This document shows, in pieces, positions 36,790 to 45,176 of a DNA stretch of 64,000 bases. Position 1 is the stretch's first letter. The number at the start of each line of letters is the position of its first letter. Origin of the DNA: an uncultured Sutterella sp. (GTDB taxonomy: Bacteria; Pseudomonadota; Gammaproteobacteria; Burkholderiales; Burkholderiaceae_F); the NCBI GenBank assembly GCA_949287305.1, contig CASEFX010000026.1, positions 155,246-219,245 of the forward strand. Direction: 5' to 3'. Both the position numbers and the translations under genes were made by a program. The notes beneath the pieces are model-generated. The model did no database searches, had not been told where the DNA came from, and saw only the letters and a program-made list of their open reading frames with translations.

Positions 36790-38481
36790 ATGGCAAACAT
36801 CAACCGTCGTCGGTTCATCGGAACCACGATCGCAGCGGGAAGCGGCATTCTCGTCTCCGGCGTCTCTTCCGGAAAAGAAATCACTTGGGACGCCGAATGC
36901 GACGTTCTCGTCGTAGGTTACGGCGGAGCCGGCGCAGCCGCAGCCATTGCAGCCGCAGACCGCGACGCCTCCGTCATCCTGATCGACAAACAGTCGGAGG
37001 CGGATATCGTCAACAACACCCGCATGTCAGGCGGCATCTTTCATGCTCCGGACAAAGAGGGCGACAAGCAAGCGCTCTTTGATTACTGCAAGGCGATGTT
37101 CTCGGGGGAGAATCTTCCGTGGAAAGAGGAAGGCGAGCAAGAGGAGTTCTCCGACGAACTTGCCCGCGCCTGGGTCAAATATTGTCCCGAAAACGTCTCC
37201 TTCATGCAGTCTCTCGACCCGGATTTCAAGGCCATCTTCACCCCGCAAGCTCACGGTGCCGCCTTTCCGAACTTTCCCGGTGCGGACAAATGCGGCTACC
37301 AGAGCTACAAATCCACGTACGTCGCACGAATTCGCGACGGCAACGCCTCCGTTTGGAAGAAGCCCAAGCTGGAAACGCACTCGGGCGAAGCGTTTTGGCT
37401 CTGCCTGCGCGAAGGCGTCGCAAAAAGGAAGGACAAGATCCGCGAATTGTTCGGTCACAAGGCGATACACCTCGTCAAGAACGACAAGGGCTTTGTGATC
37501 GGGGTCAAGACCATCACCCAAACGGGGAAAAAGTTGAATTTCCGTGCCCGGAAGGGAGTAATCCTCGCCTCCGGCGGTTACGAGTACAACAAGGCGATGC
37601 GCAAGGCCTTTTTGGAAGGTCCAGGTGTCACCGGCTGGGCCTTTTACGGAGCTCTCTGCAATACCGGCGACGGCATCCAAATGGGGCAGGAAATCGGTGC
37701 GGGACTCGCCAAGGTCAGCGCCTGTTGCTCGCGCGTCATCATCGTCACGAATCGCCGTGAGAACGGGATGCGCATCGGATGCGTCACGCCCACGGTCGGC
37801 AACAAAAACACCATCGTCGTCGACAACTACGGGAGACGTTATCAGGCGGAAACGAAGATCACCGACGATCCCAGTCGCTACTTCTTTTATCGCGAGGCCG
37901 TGAAGTTCGACATCGACAATCTGAGTTATCCGCGGACGCCGTCGTGGCTGATCTTCGATGAAACGATGCGTACGGCGAAACCTCTCGTCAATCTTGGAAA
38001 TTCCGTTGTCGGATACGGACTTGTCAAATGGTCGCGCGACAACCAGTCCGCCATTGACGACGGTCTGATTCTCCAGGCGGATACCATTGAAGAACTCGGC
38101 GAAAAGATTCGCAAGGTCGAAGAAAACAAAGGCCGCATGGACCCGAAAGTGCTCGCCGAAACCGTCGCCGACTTCAACGCCGGCTGCCAAAAAGGAACGG
38201 ACAGCTTCGGTCGGCGCAAGGCTACACTCGGCCCGATTGCCAAAAAGCCGTTCTATGCCGCGATGATGCTTGCGGGCGGACCTAACACAGCCGGAGGATT
38301 GCTCTGCAATGGAAAACGAGAAATTCTCGACTGGAATGGAAAGCCGATTCCCCACCTCTACGGCGCAGGAGAAATCGTTTCGGTCCTGAAGTTTGTGTAT
38401 CAGGGCGGCGGCAACTTGGCCGAGTGTCTGGTTTTCGGCCGCGTTGCGGGTGAAGCCGCTGCGGCAAACGAGCCCGTGTAA
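36790..38481 (+). CDS. Tat-exported FAD reductase, divergent active site (flavoprotein 1)
   Basis: 563 residues, flavocytochrome c/fumarate reductase flavoprotein family. Tat-type signal (NRRRFIGTTIAAGSG), FAD Rossmann motif VLVVGYGGAGA, and a C-terminal GEIVSVLKF...GGG.LAECLVFGRVAG. The residues used for fumarate reduction in Shewanella FccA are not kept: the Arg after the RF.NE motif is replaced (RYQAETKIT), the xHxTxGG histidine is replaced (GPNTAGG), and the G.NRLGGN arginine segment reads VYQGGGN. It should therefore act on another substrate. Upstream porin and downstream tetraheme cytochrome make one operon: porin, reductase, electron donor. Confidence 0.88.
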   Translation: MANINRRRFIGTTIAAGSGILVSGVSSGKEITWDAECDVLVVGYGGAGAAAAIAAADRDASVILIDKQSEADIVNNTRMSGGIFHAPDKEGDKQALFDYCKAMFSGENLPWKEEGEQEEFSDELARAWVKYCPENVSFMQSLDPDFKAIFTPQAHGAAFPNFPGADKCGYQSYKSTYVARIRDGNASVWKKPKLETHSGEAFWLCLREGVAKRKDKIRELFGHKAIHLVKNDKGFVIGVKTITQTGKKLNFRARKGVILASGGYEYNKAMRKAFLEGPGVTGWAFYGALCNTGDGIQMGQEIGAGLAKVSACCSRVIIVTNRRENGMRIGCVTPTVGNKNTIVVDNYGRRYQAETKITDDPSRYFFYREAVKFDIDNLSYPRTPSWLIFDETMRTAKPLVNLGNSVVGYGLVKWSRDNQSAIDDGLILQADTIEELGEKIRKVEENKGRMDPKVLAETVADFNAGCQKGTDSFGRRKATLGPIAKKPFYAAMMLAGGPNTAGGLLCNGKREILDWNGKPIPHLYGAGEIVSVLKFVYQGGGNLAECLVFGRVAGEAAAANEPV

Positions 38482-38510
38482 GCCCTGTTTCTTCCATTCA
38501 CGTCAACGGC

Positions 38511-38534
38511 GCCCTCCGCTTCAAAACGGAGGGC
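38511..38534 (+). promoter_or_regulatory. hairpin masking the ribosome site of the cytochrome gene
   Basis: Stem GCCCTCCG/CGGAGGGC with an 8-base loop. The 3' arm contains GGAGGG, the ribosome site of the cytochrome that starts at 38543. No U run, so control of translation is more likely than termination. Confidence 0.5.
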
Positions 38535-38542
38535 GAAACAAA

Positions 38543-38893
38543 ATGAGAAATATCCTAACACTCCTGATTCTCTGTTCGAGTGTCGGAGCGGCGTACGCCC
38601 AGGAGAAGTTTTTGGCGGATCGACACGTAGAGAGGTATAAGCTTGCCTGCACTTCATGCCACGACCCCGCCACCCCCTCGGAACTCAAACAGATCCTGGG
38701 ACGCGACGTGTGCGTCTCCTGTCACGGCGACTATGACAAAGTGTACAAACTCACGATTCCGAAGAACGAGGCAGAAGGAAACCCGCATGCACAGCACGAC
38801 GGACTGCTTCCATGCACGGAATGTCATCACGGACACAAGCCCGGCACGAATTATTGCTCCGAATGCCATACCTGGGATTTCAAGACCCCGTAA
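38543..38893 (+). CDS. periplasmic tetraheme cytochrome c
   Basis: 116 residues: signal peptide (ILTLLILCSSVGAAYA) and four CxxCH heme sites (CTSCH, CVSCH, CTECH, CSECH) with extra His ligands (HHGHK). Size and spacing match small tetraheme cytochromes and the heme domain of Shewanella flavocytochrome c, here a separate subunit. It likely carries electrons from a quinol-oxidising CymA/NapC-type protein (not in the window) to flavoprotein 1. Confidence 0.93.
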   Translation: MRNILTLLILCSSVGAAYAQEKFLADRHVERYKLACTSCHDPATPSELKQILGRDVCVSCHGDYDKVYKLTIPKNEAEGNPHAQHDGLLPCTECHHGHKPGTNYCSECHTWDFKTP

Positions 38894-39124
38894 AGCGACT
38901 CCGCATGCGCATCCGCGATACGCGGCACCTCCTCCCGGCTCTTCCGAGAGGGGTTGCGACCCGAAATTCCTTTCCTGCGAGGAAGTTGCGGGCGTCGTCC
39001 CCGATGTGCCTCAGCAGAGCGGCCATGGCTGACGCTATGCCGTTCTGCATCATTTCCGAACAGTTCGCCCAAGTGAAGCCCCCGCCCCCATTCATCAGGT
39101 AATGCCGAGCACAAATACCCGCCT

Positions 39125-40930
39125 TTATGGATAGTTCCCGTCGTGCTTCCGAACGGAATCCTCAACCCGCGTTGAATCTGTTCCCCCCGCCGCATCCATG
39201 ACGAGTCGAACGGTCAGCCCGCACTCCGCCCCGCGGTGAAAAGCAAGCTCGGCGCTGTGGCGATCGGCGATGTCGCGGACTATCGCAAGTCCCAATCCAA
39301 GACCGTCAGCCTTCACGCTGTCGGAAATTTCCCTAAGCCTGCCGAAAGCCTTGTCGTCCAATTTGGGTCCGTTGTCCGAGACTTCCAAAACCGCTTTTCC
39401 GTTTTGGAGTTCTATCCTGATGGTCACAAGAGGTTTCTCCTGGGATCGCACGGCATACGCCGCGTTCTTCAGGAGGTTCAAAACACAAAGCTCCAACTCA
39501 AGCGAATGGCCCAACACATAGACGTCTTTTGCAAGGCATTTGGAAAGAACAACATTTTCATTCCAGTTGCGGGAAAACGTATAGATCGCCCTTTCCGCCG
39601 CCTCGGAAAGATTGACTCGACACAAGGGCTGGTTCTTGTGCTTGGCGTACGCGCGGACACGGTCCACTATTCCGCAGATGCGCTCGGCCTCCTCCCGCGT
39701 ACGGTCCAAGGCCATCGAACTCAATTCGTCGTGAAGTCCCGTTTTCCGCCAGTAGTCCTGCAGTCCGGAAACATAATTGAGAATCGACCCGATGGGCTGC
39801 TTCAGTTCGTGCGCGATCATTGACGACAGTTGCGATATGGCGCCGGAGCGCTCCAGCCGAGAAAGTCGTTCGCGACTTTCTCGAGCGTCCATGTCCGCCC
39901 TCTCCTTCTCCTCAAGCGCCACTCGAAGTTCTTTCGTTCGCTTGCGCACCAAAAAATTCAGACGCAATTCGTGTGCGGCCAGGATGGCGAGAGCGAGGAG
40001 GAAGATGAAGAATTTCTCTTTGTGCCGATTCCACAGACCCGACCAGCTTCGGTCGTGCAGATAGGCGTACTGTCCGATCTCCAACTTTCGAAAGAGATCG
40101 TTCACCGCCTTGAAATTGCTCGCCACAGACCAGTCGTAATTGCTCTCGGGCGGCATCGTCAACAAAGCGACGGTAACGTCCCTTACGACGTCTGCCCGGG
40201 CTTCTTCAAGAGCGCCGACAACAATGTCCGGATACAAATCGGTACTTCTTCTGCACGGAAATGTCCCGTCGGACTTGTCGCCGACGACCCGAAGAGCGTC
40301 CTTTTCGATCCATCCTTCGCTTTCCAGATTTTCCAACGTACACGCACCGATGATTCCGACGTCCGCGTTGCCGGACAACACGTCGAGAACTACGTCCGGG
40401 ATCTGAAAATGCGTGAACCGTCTTTCCGAGAAAAACGTCCGCCAATCATATCCCTCATCCGCAAGCCTTCCCATGGCGATTTGCCAACCGTCGAATGAAT
40501 TGCTTTGACTGGCGACCACTTTCTTTCCCTTGAGATCGGCGAAAGTCTTCAAATCTCTCCGTTCGGCTTTGACGATAAAGACGGAAGCAACGCTCTCGGC
40601 CGGATTGCCGGCTTGCGTACGTCTGCGCGTTGCAATGTGTTTGGCGCCGATTGTTTGCTGCAGCTCCGAGAAAATGCCAGCCGTAGCTATGAAGAAATCC
40701 ACCTTGCGGTCCTTCATGCTCTCGACCGGCTTTGCCGTATGGATCGTGTCCGTCACAAAGTCATATTGCGGCAATTTGGCCCGCATGAAGGCGAGCGTCG
40801 GCCCCAAAGTTTCCGACGAAAAGTGCGGATTGAAGGTGTCGATCACTCCGATGCGGACTTCGCGCTCCGCGCCCGTTGCGTCGACACACGTCAGCGCACA
40901 AAGAATTAAAAGCACCCGAAGGAATGACAT
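39125..40930 (-). CDS. TtrS-like sensor histidine kinase (kinase B)
   Basis: 601 residues from ATG 40930, the start giving a signal peptide (LRVLLILCALTCVDA). Residues 25-290 are a PhnD-like periplasmic binding domain as in the tetrathionate sensor TtrS, with conserved Cys 197 and Cys 226 (CRRSTDLYP). A membrane segment lies at about 306-325, then a coiled coil, the phospho-acceptor His 374 in IAHELKQPIGS, an N box (LNLLKNAA) and G box (DGLGLGLAIV). Last gene of an operon after regulator B and flavoprotein 2, 8 bases from the latter. It probably senses a small periplasmic ligand that induces the operon. Confidence 0.92.
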   Translation of the reverse strand: MSFLRVLLILCALTCVDATGAEREVRIGVIDTFNPHFSSETLGPTLAFMRAKLPQYDFVTDTIHTAKPVESMKDRKVDFFIATAGIFSELQQTIGAKHIATRRRTQAGNPAESVASVFIVKAERRDLKTFADLKGKKVVASQSNSFDGWQIAMGRLADEGYDWRTFFSERRFTHFQIPDVVLDVLSGNADVGIIGACTLENLESEGWIEKDALRVVGDKSDGTFPCRRSTDLYPDIVVGALEEARADVVRDVTVALLTMPPESNYDWSVASNFKAVNDLFRKLEIGQYAYLHDRSWSGLWNRHKEKFFIFLLALAILAAHELRLNFLVRKRTKELRVALEEKERADMDARESRERLSRLERSGAISQLSSMIAHELKQPIGSILNYVSGLQDYWRKTGLHDELSSMALDRTREEAERICGIVDRVRAYAKHKNQPLCRVNLSEAAERAIYTFSRNWNENVVLSKCLAKDVYVLGHSLELELCVLNLLKNAAYAVRSQEKPLVTIRIELQNGKAVLEVSDNGPKLDDKAFGRLREISDSVKADGLGLGLAIVRDIADRHSAELAFHRGAECGLTVRLVMDAAGGTDSTRVEDSVRKHDGNYP

Positions 40931-40938
40931 GGCTTTTC

Positions 40939-42375
40939 TCAGCTGCCTGCGGCAAAAGCGGCCGCATTTTTCCCGGCGATGCGCCCAAACACGATGTCGT
41001 CCAACATGCCGTTTCCGCTCATGCGGTCTTCCCCGTGAATGCCGCCCGTTGTCTCGCCGGCAGCCCAAAGACCTGCGATCCGTTGACCGTTCGTATTCAG
41101 AACTTCCGCCCTCTCGTTGATCCGCAATCCTCCGGCCGTGTAATGAACGTCCAGCCGATCTTTTCCGAAGAAATACGGCGGATGGTTTATGGTCTGCGTG
41201 AAGGTCGTCTTGCCAAAATCAGGATCCTTCCCCTGTCGGGCGAATTCGTTGTACCGATCAAGCGTCTGCTTCAGAACGGACGGAGACACCCGCATTTTGG
41301 ATGCCATTTCTTCGACCGTTGCGGCCTGCTGCACCTCACCCGAGATCAGCTTGTTTTCCAACGTGTCGCCCTTGTCCGACCGATCGTCCGTAATCGCCCA
41401 CATGAACTGCCCCGTCTGTCGGGCAACGGCAGTCGTCAACTCCGAACGGGTGCCGCCTTCGTTGACGAATCGTCTGCCCTCCGCATTTACGAAAATATCC
41501 CCGCCCACATAGTCCAACAGTCGCCCGCCTCGGATCGGCATGAATTCGATGCAGTCCATGTCCACGACATCGGCCCCCACGGCCATGCCCATTCGAATGC
41601 CGTCGCCCGTCGCTCCGTCAAAGTGCGTCCCGTCGGGATTTGCGGTCGTGTGCACGGATGGAACAGGCAGCCGCGAATACCGTCGAACCATCTCCGGATT
41701 CGCGGAAAATCCGCCCGTCGCCAGAACGACGGCCCGCGTCTCGAGGAGGATTTTCCTGCCTTTGCGATTCGCCGAAACACCCCGAATTTCGCCTTTCGAA
41801 TTGACGAGCAGTTCCGTTGCCTCCGTATTGAGGAGAACCTTTACGTTGAGCTTGCGTACCGCTCGATTGATGGCGGAGAAATATTCATAGCCGCCCCGAA
41901 TGAGATTGGACGTGTGCGCTCTCGGGAAGGCCCCGCCAAAAGGAACGAAAATGCGGTCCAGCCACCGGATTCCAAGATTTTCCAACCAAGTCACGGCGTC
42001 CGTGGAATTTTCCGCCATAACCCTGACGAGTTTTTTGTTCGCCCTTTTTCCACCCCACTCCCAAACCTGTTCAGTCATCAATTCGACCGAGTCTTCGATG
42101 CCGAATTTCTTCTGTCTCTCAGGATCCACCGCATTGAAGCTGCCTGCGGCGAAAACGGAGCGACCGCCGATCATGGGGCCCTTTTCGAGGATCACCACAT
42201 TGGATCCAAACCGTAAACCGGCCTCGTAAGCCGCGCTGAAACCCGCGATTCCGCCCCCGACAATGAGAACGTCGACCTTTTGTTTTGCCGGGAGTCCGCT
42301 TGTCCCAACCGCCGGGCACGAGTTCGCGAAGAACCAACTTCCGCAGGCGGCCAGGAAAAATTCTCTTCGCTTCAT
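40939..42375 (-). CDS. FAD-dependent reductase, canonical active site (flavoprotein 2)
   Basis: 478 residues of the fumarate reductase flavoprotein family. N-terminal RREFF-type export signal with LAAC that could be a lipobox, FAD motif VLIVGGGIAGFSAAYEAG and GGRSVFAAGSFNA. All three key residue sites are kept: RFVNEGGTR, VHYTAGG and IHGEDRMSGNG. Closest relative in the window is flavoprotein 7, with which it shares length and motifs. The start overlaps the stop of regulator B, and kinase B follows, so sensing, control and enzyme are one transcript. Confidence 0.92.
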   Translation of the reverse strand: MKRREFFLAACGSWFFANSCPAVGTSGLPAKQKVDVLIVGGGIAGFSAAYEAGLRFGSNVVILEKGPMIGGRSVFAAGSFNAVDPERQKKFGIEDSVELMTEQVWEWGGKRANKKLVRVMAENSTDAVTWLENLGIRWLDRIFVPFGGAFPRAHTSNLIRGGYEYFSAINRAVRKLNVKVLLNTEATELLVNSKGEIRGVSANRKGRKILLETRAVVLATGGFSANPEMVRRYSRLPVPSVHTTANPDGTHFDGATGDGIRMGMAVGADVVDMDCIEFMPIRGGRLLDYVGGDIFVNAEGRRFVNEGGTRSELTTAVARQTGQFMWAITDDRSDKGDTLENKLISGEVQQAATVEEMASKMRVSPSVLKQTLDRYNEFARQGKDPDFGKTTFTQTINHPPYFFGKDRLDVHYTAGGLRINERAEVLNTNGQRIAGLWAAGETTGGIHGEDRMSGNGMLDDIVFGRIAGKNAAAFAAGS

Positions 42376-42983
42376 TTCTCCTCCATATCACGGAGAAAAT
42401 GAGCCGCCTCGACCGCACTCGATATGCCGAGCTTCTTACATGCGTTGAGCCGGTGCATTTTGACCGTCGCCAGAGAAATGAAAAGCTTCTCGGCGATGTC
42501 TTTGTTCGACATGCCTTCGGCCACAAGCGTCAAGACCTCCTGCTCGCGTTGGGTCAGCTGGGCGAACTTTTCGCGGCGTCCGCGCATCTCGTCCATCTCA
42601 TCGAAATGACGGGAAGAAACTTCGAGCGCCTTGCGGACCGCGTCCTTCAATCGCTCCGGGGAAGCTGGTTTGGGGATGAAGTCGAACGCTCCGTGCTTGA
42701 GCGTATGTACGGCCATGTTGATGTCCCCATGGGCGGAAAGAAAAATGATCGGAAGAAAGGAACCTCTTTGTTCCAGAATGTCTTGGAGCTGCAGCCCCGT
42801 CATGCCCGGCATGCGTACGTCCAAAATCAAACAGCCCGGCTTTCGGAAGTCATCCTTCTGCAGAAACTCTTCAGCACTTCGGTAGGTCGCGACGTGATGG
42901 CCGTCGATTTCGAGCAAAAAGCGTTGACTGTTCAGAAAGCCGACGTCGTCGTCGACGATTCGCACCAGATACTCTCTCTGCAT
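42372..42983 (-). CDS. TtrR/FixJ-type response regulator (regulator B)
   Basis: 203 residues from ATG 42983 (GAGGGACAGG upstream); the frame is open further upstream but looks non-coding. Receiver domain with DDD at 11-13, phospho-acceptor Asp 55 in LILDVRMPG, switch Ser (FLSAHGD) and Lys (PKPASP), then a LuxR-type helix-turn-helix (LTQREQEVLTLVAEG...KLFISLATVKMHR). Partner of kinase B. The tandem inverted repeats in the divergent region at 43061-43107 are its likely targets. Confidence 0.93.
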   Translation of the reverse strand: MQREYLVRIVDDDVGFLNSQRFLLEIDGHHVATYRSAEEFLQKDDFRKPGCLILDVRMPGMTGLQLQDILEQRGSFLPIIFLSAHGDINMAVHTLKHGAFDFIPKPASPERLKDAVRKALEVSSRHFDEMDEMRGRREKFAQLTQREQEVLTLVAEGMSNKDIAEKLFISLATVKMHRLNACKKLGISSAVEAAHFLRDMEEK

Positions 42984-43060
42984 CCTGTCCCTCAAAAACG
43001 ACCCTGATCTGAAAGAGGATAACAAACTCGGTATCCGGGACCAACGCAATGTTTCCTTGC

Positions 43061-43107
43061 TACAGCCTTTCGGCTGTATTGCGCGAAAATACAGCTGTTC
43101 GGCCGTA
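43061..43107. promoter_or_regulatory. two tandem 18-bp inverted repeats
   Basis: TACAGCCTTTCGGCTGTA (43061-43078) and TACAGCTGTTCGGCCGTA (43090-43107), 29 bases apart start to start, in the 211-base divergent gap between regulator B and flavoprotein 3. Likely operators of regulator B. Confidence 0.6.
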
Positions 43108-43194
43108 GTGGCGGAACAAGTCTTCGTGAAAGGATGAAGACGGGATGCGTTGTTCCGAATGAGCGGACAACGCGAATCCATCACGGAGACAATC

Positions 43195-44727
43195 ATGAAA
43201 GGCAACGAACTTTCCCGCCGCAACTTCATCAAGTTCGGAATCGCAGGCGGGGCCGCCGCCATGACCGGCGCGGCCGTCGCTGCAGAAAACGTTACGTTCG
43301 ACGAATCGTACGACGTAGTCGTCATCGGCACGGGTTTCGCGGGACTGTCGTGCGCGACCAAATGCGCGGCAGCCAAACTCAAGGTTCTGCTCGTTGACAA
43401 AATGCCCGTCATCGGCGGCAATTCGGCGATTTGCGGCGGCTTTATGGCGGTTCCGCTTTCGAAGTACCAGAAGGCCCTCGGTCACAAAGACAGTCGTGAA
43501 GCCTTCATCGGCGACTGTCTGAAGGACGGACTCGGCATCAATCACGTCGACCTGCTGAACGTGATTTTCGACCGCGCCCGCGACGCCGAAGAACTCGTCG
43601 AAAGTGTCGGCGGCAAGACCGATCACCGAATTACCTTTGAATCCGGTCACTCCGTTCCCCGCTCCATTGCCACCCGCTCCGGCACGGGCGCCGATTACGT
43701 CATGCCGATGTACGAAGCCCTCAAAAAACTCCCGAACGTAACCTTCAAGACGCGCTGCAAATTCGACGATTTTTTGATGAACAAAGAAGGCCGGGTCGTC
43801 GGCATCGTTTGTCGCGAGGGATACAAGTTCAACGCAGAACTCGAGAGCGACGACGTTCAGAACACGAGCGGCACGAAGAAAACCTTCGAAGCCAAGCGCG
43901 GCGTGATGTTGGCGACGGGCGGATTTTCCCGCGACAAATGGTTCCGCCAGATTCAGGATCCGCGTGTGGTGCCCTCCATCGATTCGACGAACCACCCCGG
44001 CGCCACGGCCGGCGCCCTTCTCAAAGCGTTCGACATCGGCGCCGTCCCCGTGCAGATCTCCTGGCTGCAGTTCCTCCCCTACTGCAGTCCGTTTGAAAAG
44101 GGATACGGCATCTCCTCGAACATCATTGAACACTGCGGCTTCGACTACGGCATGGTCGTGAATCCGAAGACCGGCAAGCGTTTCATGGATGAACACGCCG
44201 GCCGCAAGATCAAGACCGACGCTATGCTCAACGTAATCGGCAACGATGAGAACTATCCGTTGGCTGTGTTCGACACCGACGCCATCGCCGCGATCAACCC
44301 CGCGTATACGAAGGCCCCGCTCGAACAGGGTGCGGCCAAACCCTTCTCTACGCTCGACGAACTTGCGGACCACTACAAGATGGACAAGGCGGCCTTCAAG
44401 GCCGAGGTCGAACGCTTCAACGGATTCGTGAAGAACGGCAAGGACACCGACTTCGGAAAGCCTCTGCAATATCACAAGGGCATCAGCATCAAGACGGCTC
44501 CGTTCTACGCAATCCCGTGCTGTCCTAAGGTTCACCACACCATGGGCGGTCTTCTCATCAACACGAAGGCTCAGGTAATCAGTTCCAAGACGCACGAACC
44601 TATTCCCGGTCTCTACGCGGGCGGCGAAGTCACGGGCGGCATCCACGGCGCGTCGCGCCTCGGGACGGTTGCCGTCGCCGACGCGCTGACGTTCGGCATG
44701 GTCGCCGGCGAACAGCTGTCGGCCTGA
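43195..44727 (+). CDS. Tat-exported FAD reductase, canonical active site (flavoprotein 3)
   Basis: 510 residues from ATG 43195 (CGGAGA upstream), the start that gives a Tat signal (LSRRNFIKFGIAGG). FAD motif VVVIGTGFAGLSC. The fumarate reductase residue sites are all present: RFMDEHAGR, VHHTMGG, IHGASRLG. Very similar along its length to flavoprotein 6. No cytochrome or kinase follows on this strand; it is divergent from the regulator B operon and probably shares its operators. Confidence 0.93.
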   Translation: MKGNELSRRNFIKFGIAGGAAAMTGAAVAAENVTFDESYDVVVIGTGFAGLSCATKCAAAKLKVLLVDKMPVIGGNSAICGGFMAVPLSKYQKALGHKDSREAFIGDCLKDGLGINHVDLLNVIFDRARDAEELVESVGGKTDHRITFESGHSVPRSIATRSGTGADYVMPMYEALKKLPNVTFKTRCKFDDFLMNKEGRVVGIVCREGYKFNAELESDDVQNTSGTKKTFEAKRGVMLATGGFSRDKWFRQIQDPRVVPSIDSTNHPGATAGALLKAFDIGAVPVQISWLQFLPYCSPFEKGYGISSNIIEHCGFDYGMVVNPKTGKRFMDEHAGRKIKTDAMLNVIGNDENYPLAVFDTDAIAAINPAYTKAPLEQGAAKPFSTLDELADHYKMDKAAFKAEVERFNGFVKNGKDTDFGKPLQYHKGISIKTAPFYAIPCCPKVHHTMGGLLINTKAQVISSKTHEPIPGLYAGGEVTGGIHGASRLGTVAVADALTFGMVAGEQLSA

Positions 44728-44792
44728 CGCGCGCAGTCGCAGGACGACACTGCACGCGAGAACAAACGTACGGGTCACCGGAACTTTTCTTT

Positions 44793-44830
44793 GCCGTCTT
44801 CCGTTCGACACTCTCCGACCGGAAGACGGC
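44793..44830 (+). terminator. 11-bp stem inverted repeat, possible terminator of flavoprotein 3
   Basis: GCCGTCTTCCG and CGGAAGACGGC separated by 16 bases, 66 bases after the flavoprotein 3 stop. No U run follows. Confidence 0.4.
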
Positions 44831-44851
44831 GCATCGAATAGGAGATCTCCT

Positions 44852-45007
44852 ATGAAGGAACTTGCCCGCAGGCACTTCGGGAGCGAACGCACGGACGCTC
44901 ATGCCGCTCTTCGGACCGGCGTGCCGGCCTTTCTTCGTTCCGATCAAAACCACTGCCCCGCCGTCTGTTTCCCGCAGCGGGACCTCCCGCTCGCCCCCGA
45001 CGATTGA
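44852..45007 (+). CDS. doubtful 51-residue small ORF
   Basis: ATG preceded by AGGAGATCTCCT, in which the ribosome site is half of a perfect 16-bp palindrome (44838-44853). The product (MKELARRHFGSERT...) has no recognisable feature and two nearby Cys. Only the striking leader supports it. Confidence 0.2.
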   Translation: MKELARRHFGSERTDAHAALRTGVPAFLRSDQNHCPAVCFPQRDLPLAPDD

Positions 45008-45176
45008 CCTGTCGCCCGTCGCGCGCTGCCGCGTGTGACTCGCGGGCGTTTGGACCGGATGCGACGCTGCGGAAGCGTCCGATCCGAAGCCTTCAAAGAC
45101 GTCGAGCCGAAGCGGTTACCCTCTCCGGCTCGTACTTCAAAGGACCGTCGGCCCTGGGTAAAGAGAAAAGGCTCTC

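Larger units (their letters stand above)
44728..45176. other. intergenic region between flavoprotein 3 and autotransporter
   Basis: About 450 bases. It contains a long inverted repeat, a palindromic ribosome site and a doubtful 51-codon frame, listed separately. Nothing else is recognisable. Confidence 0.5.
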
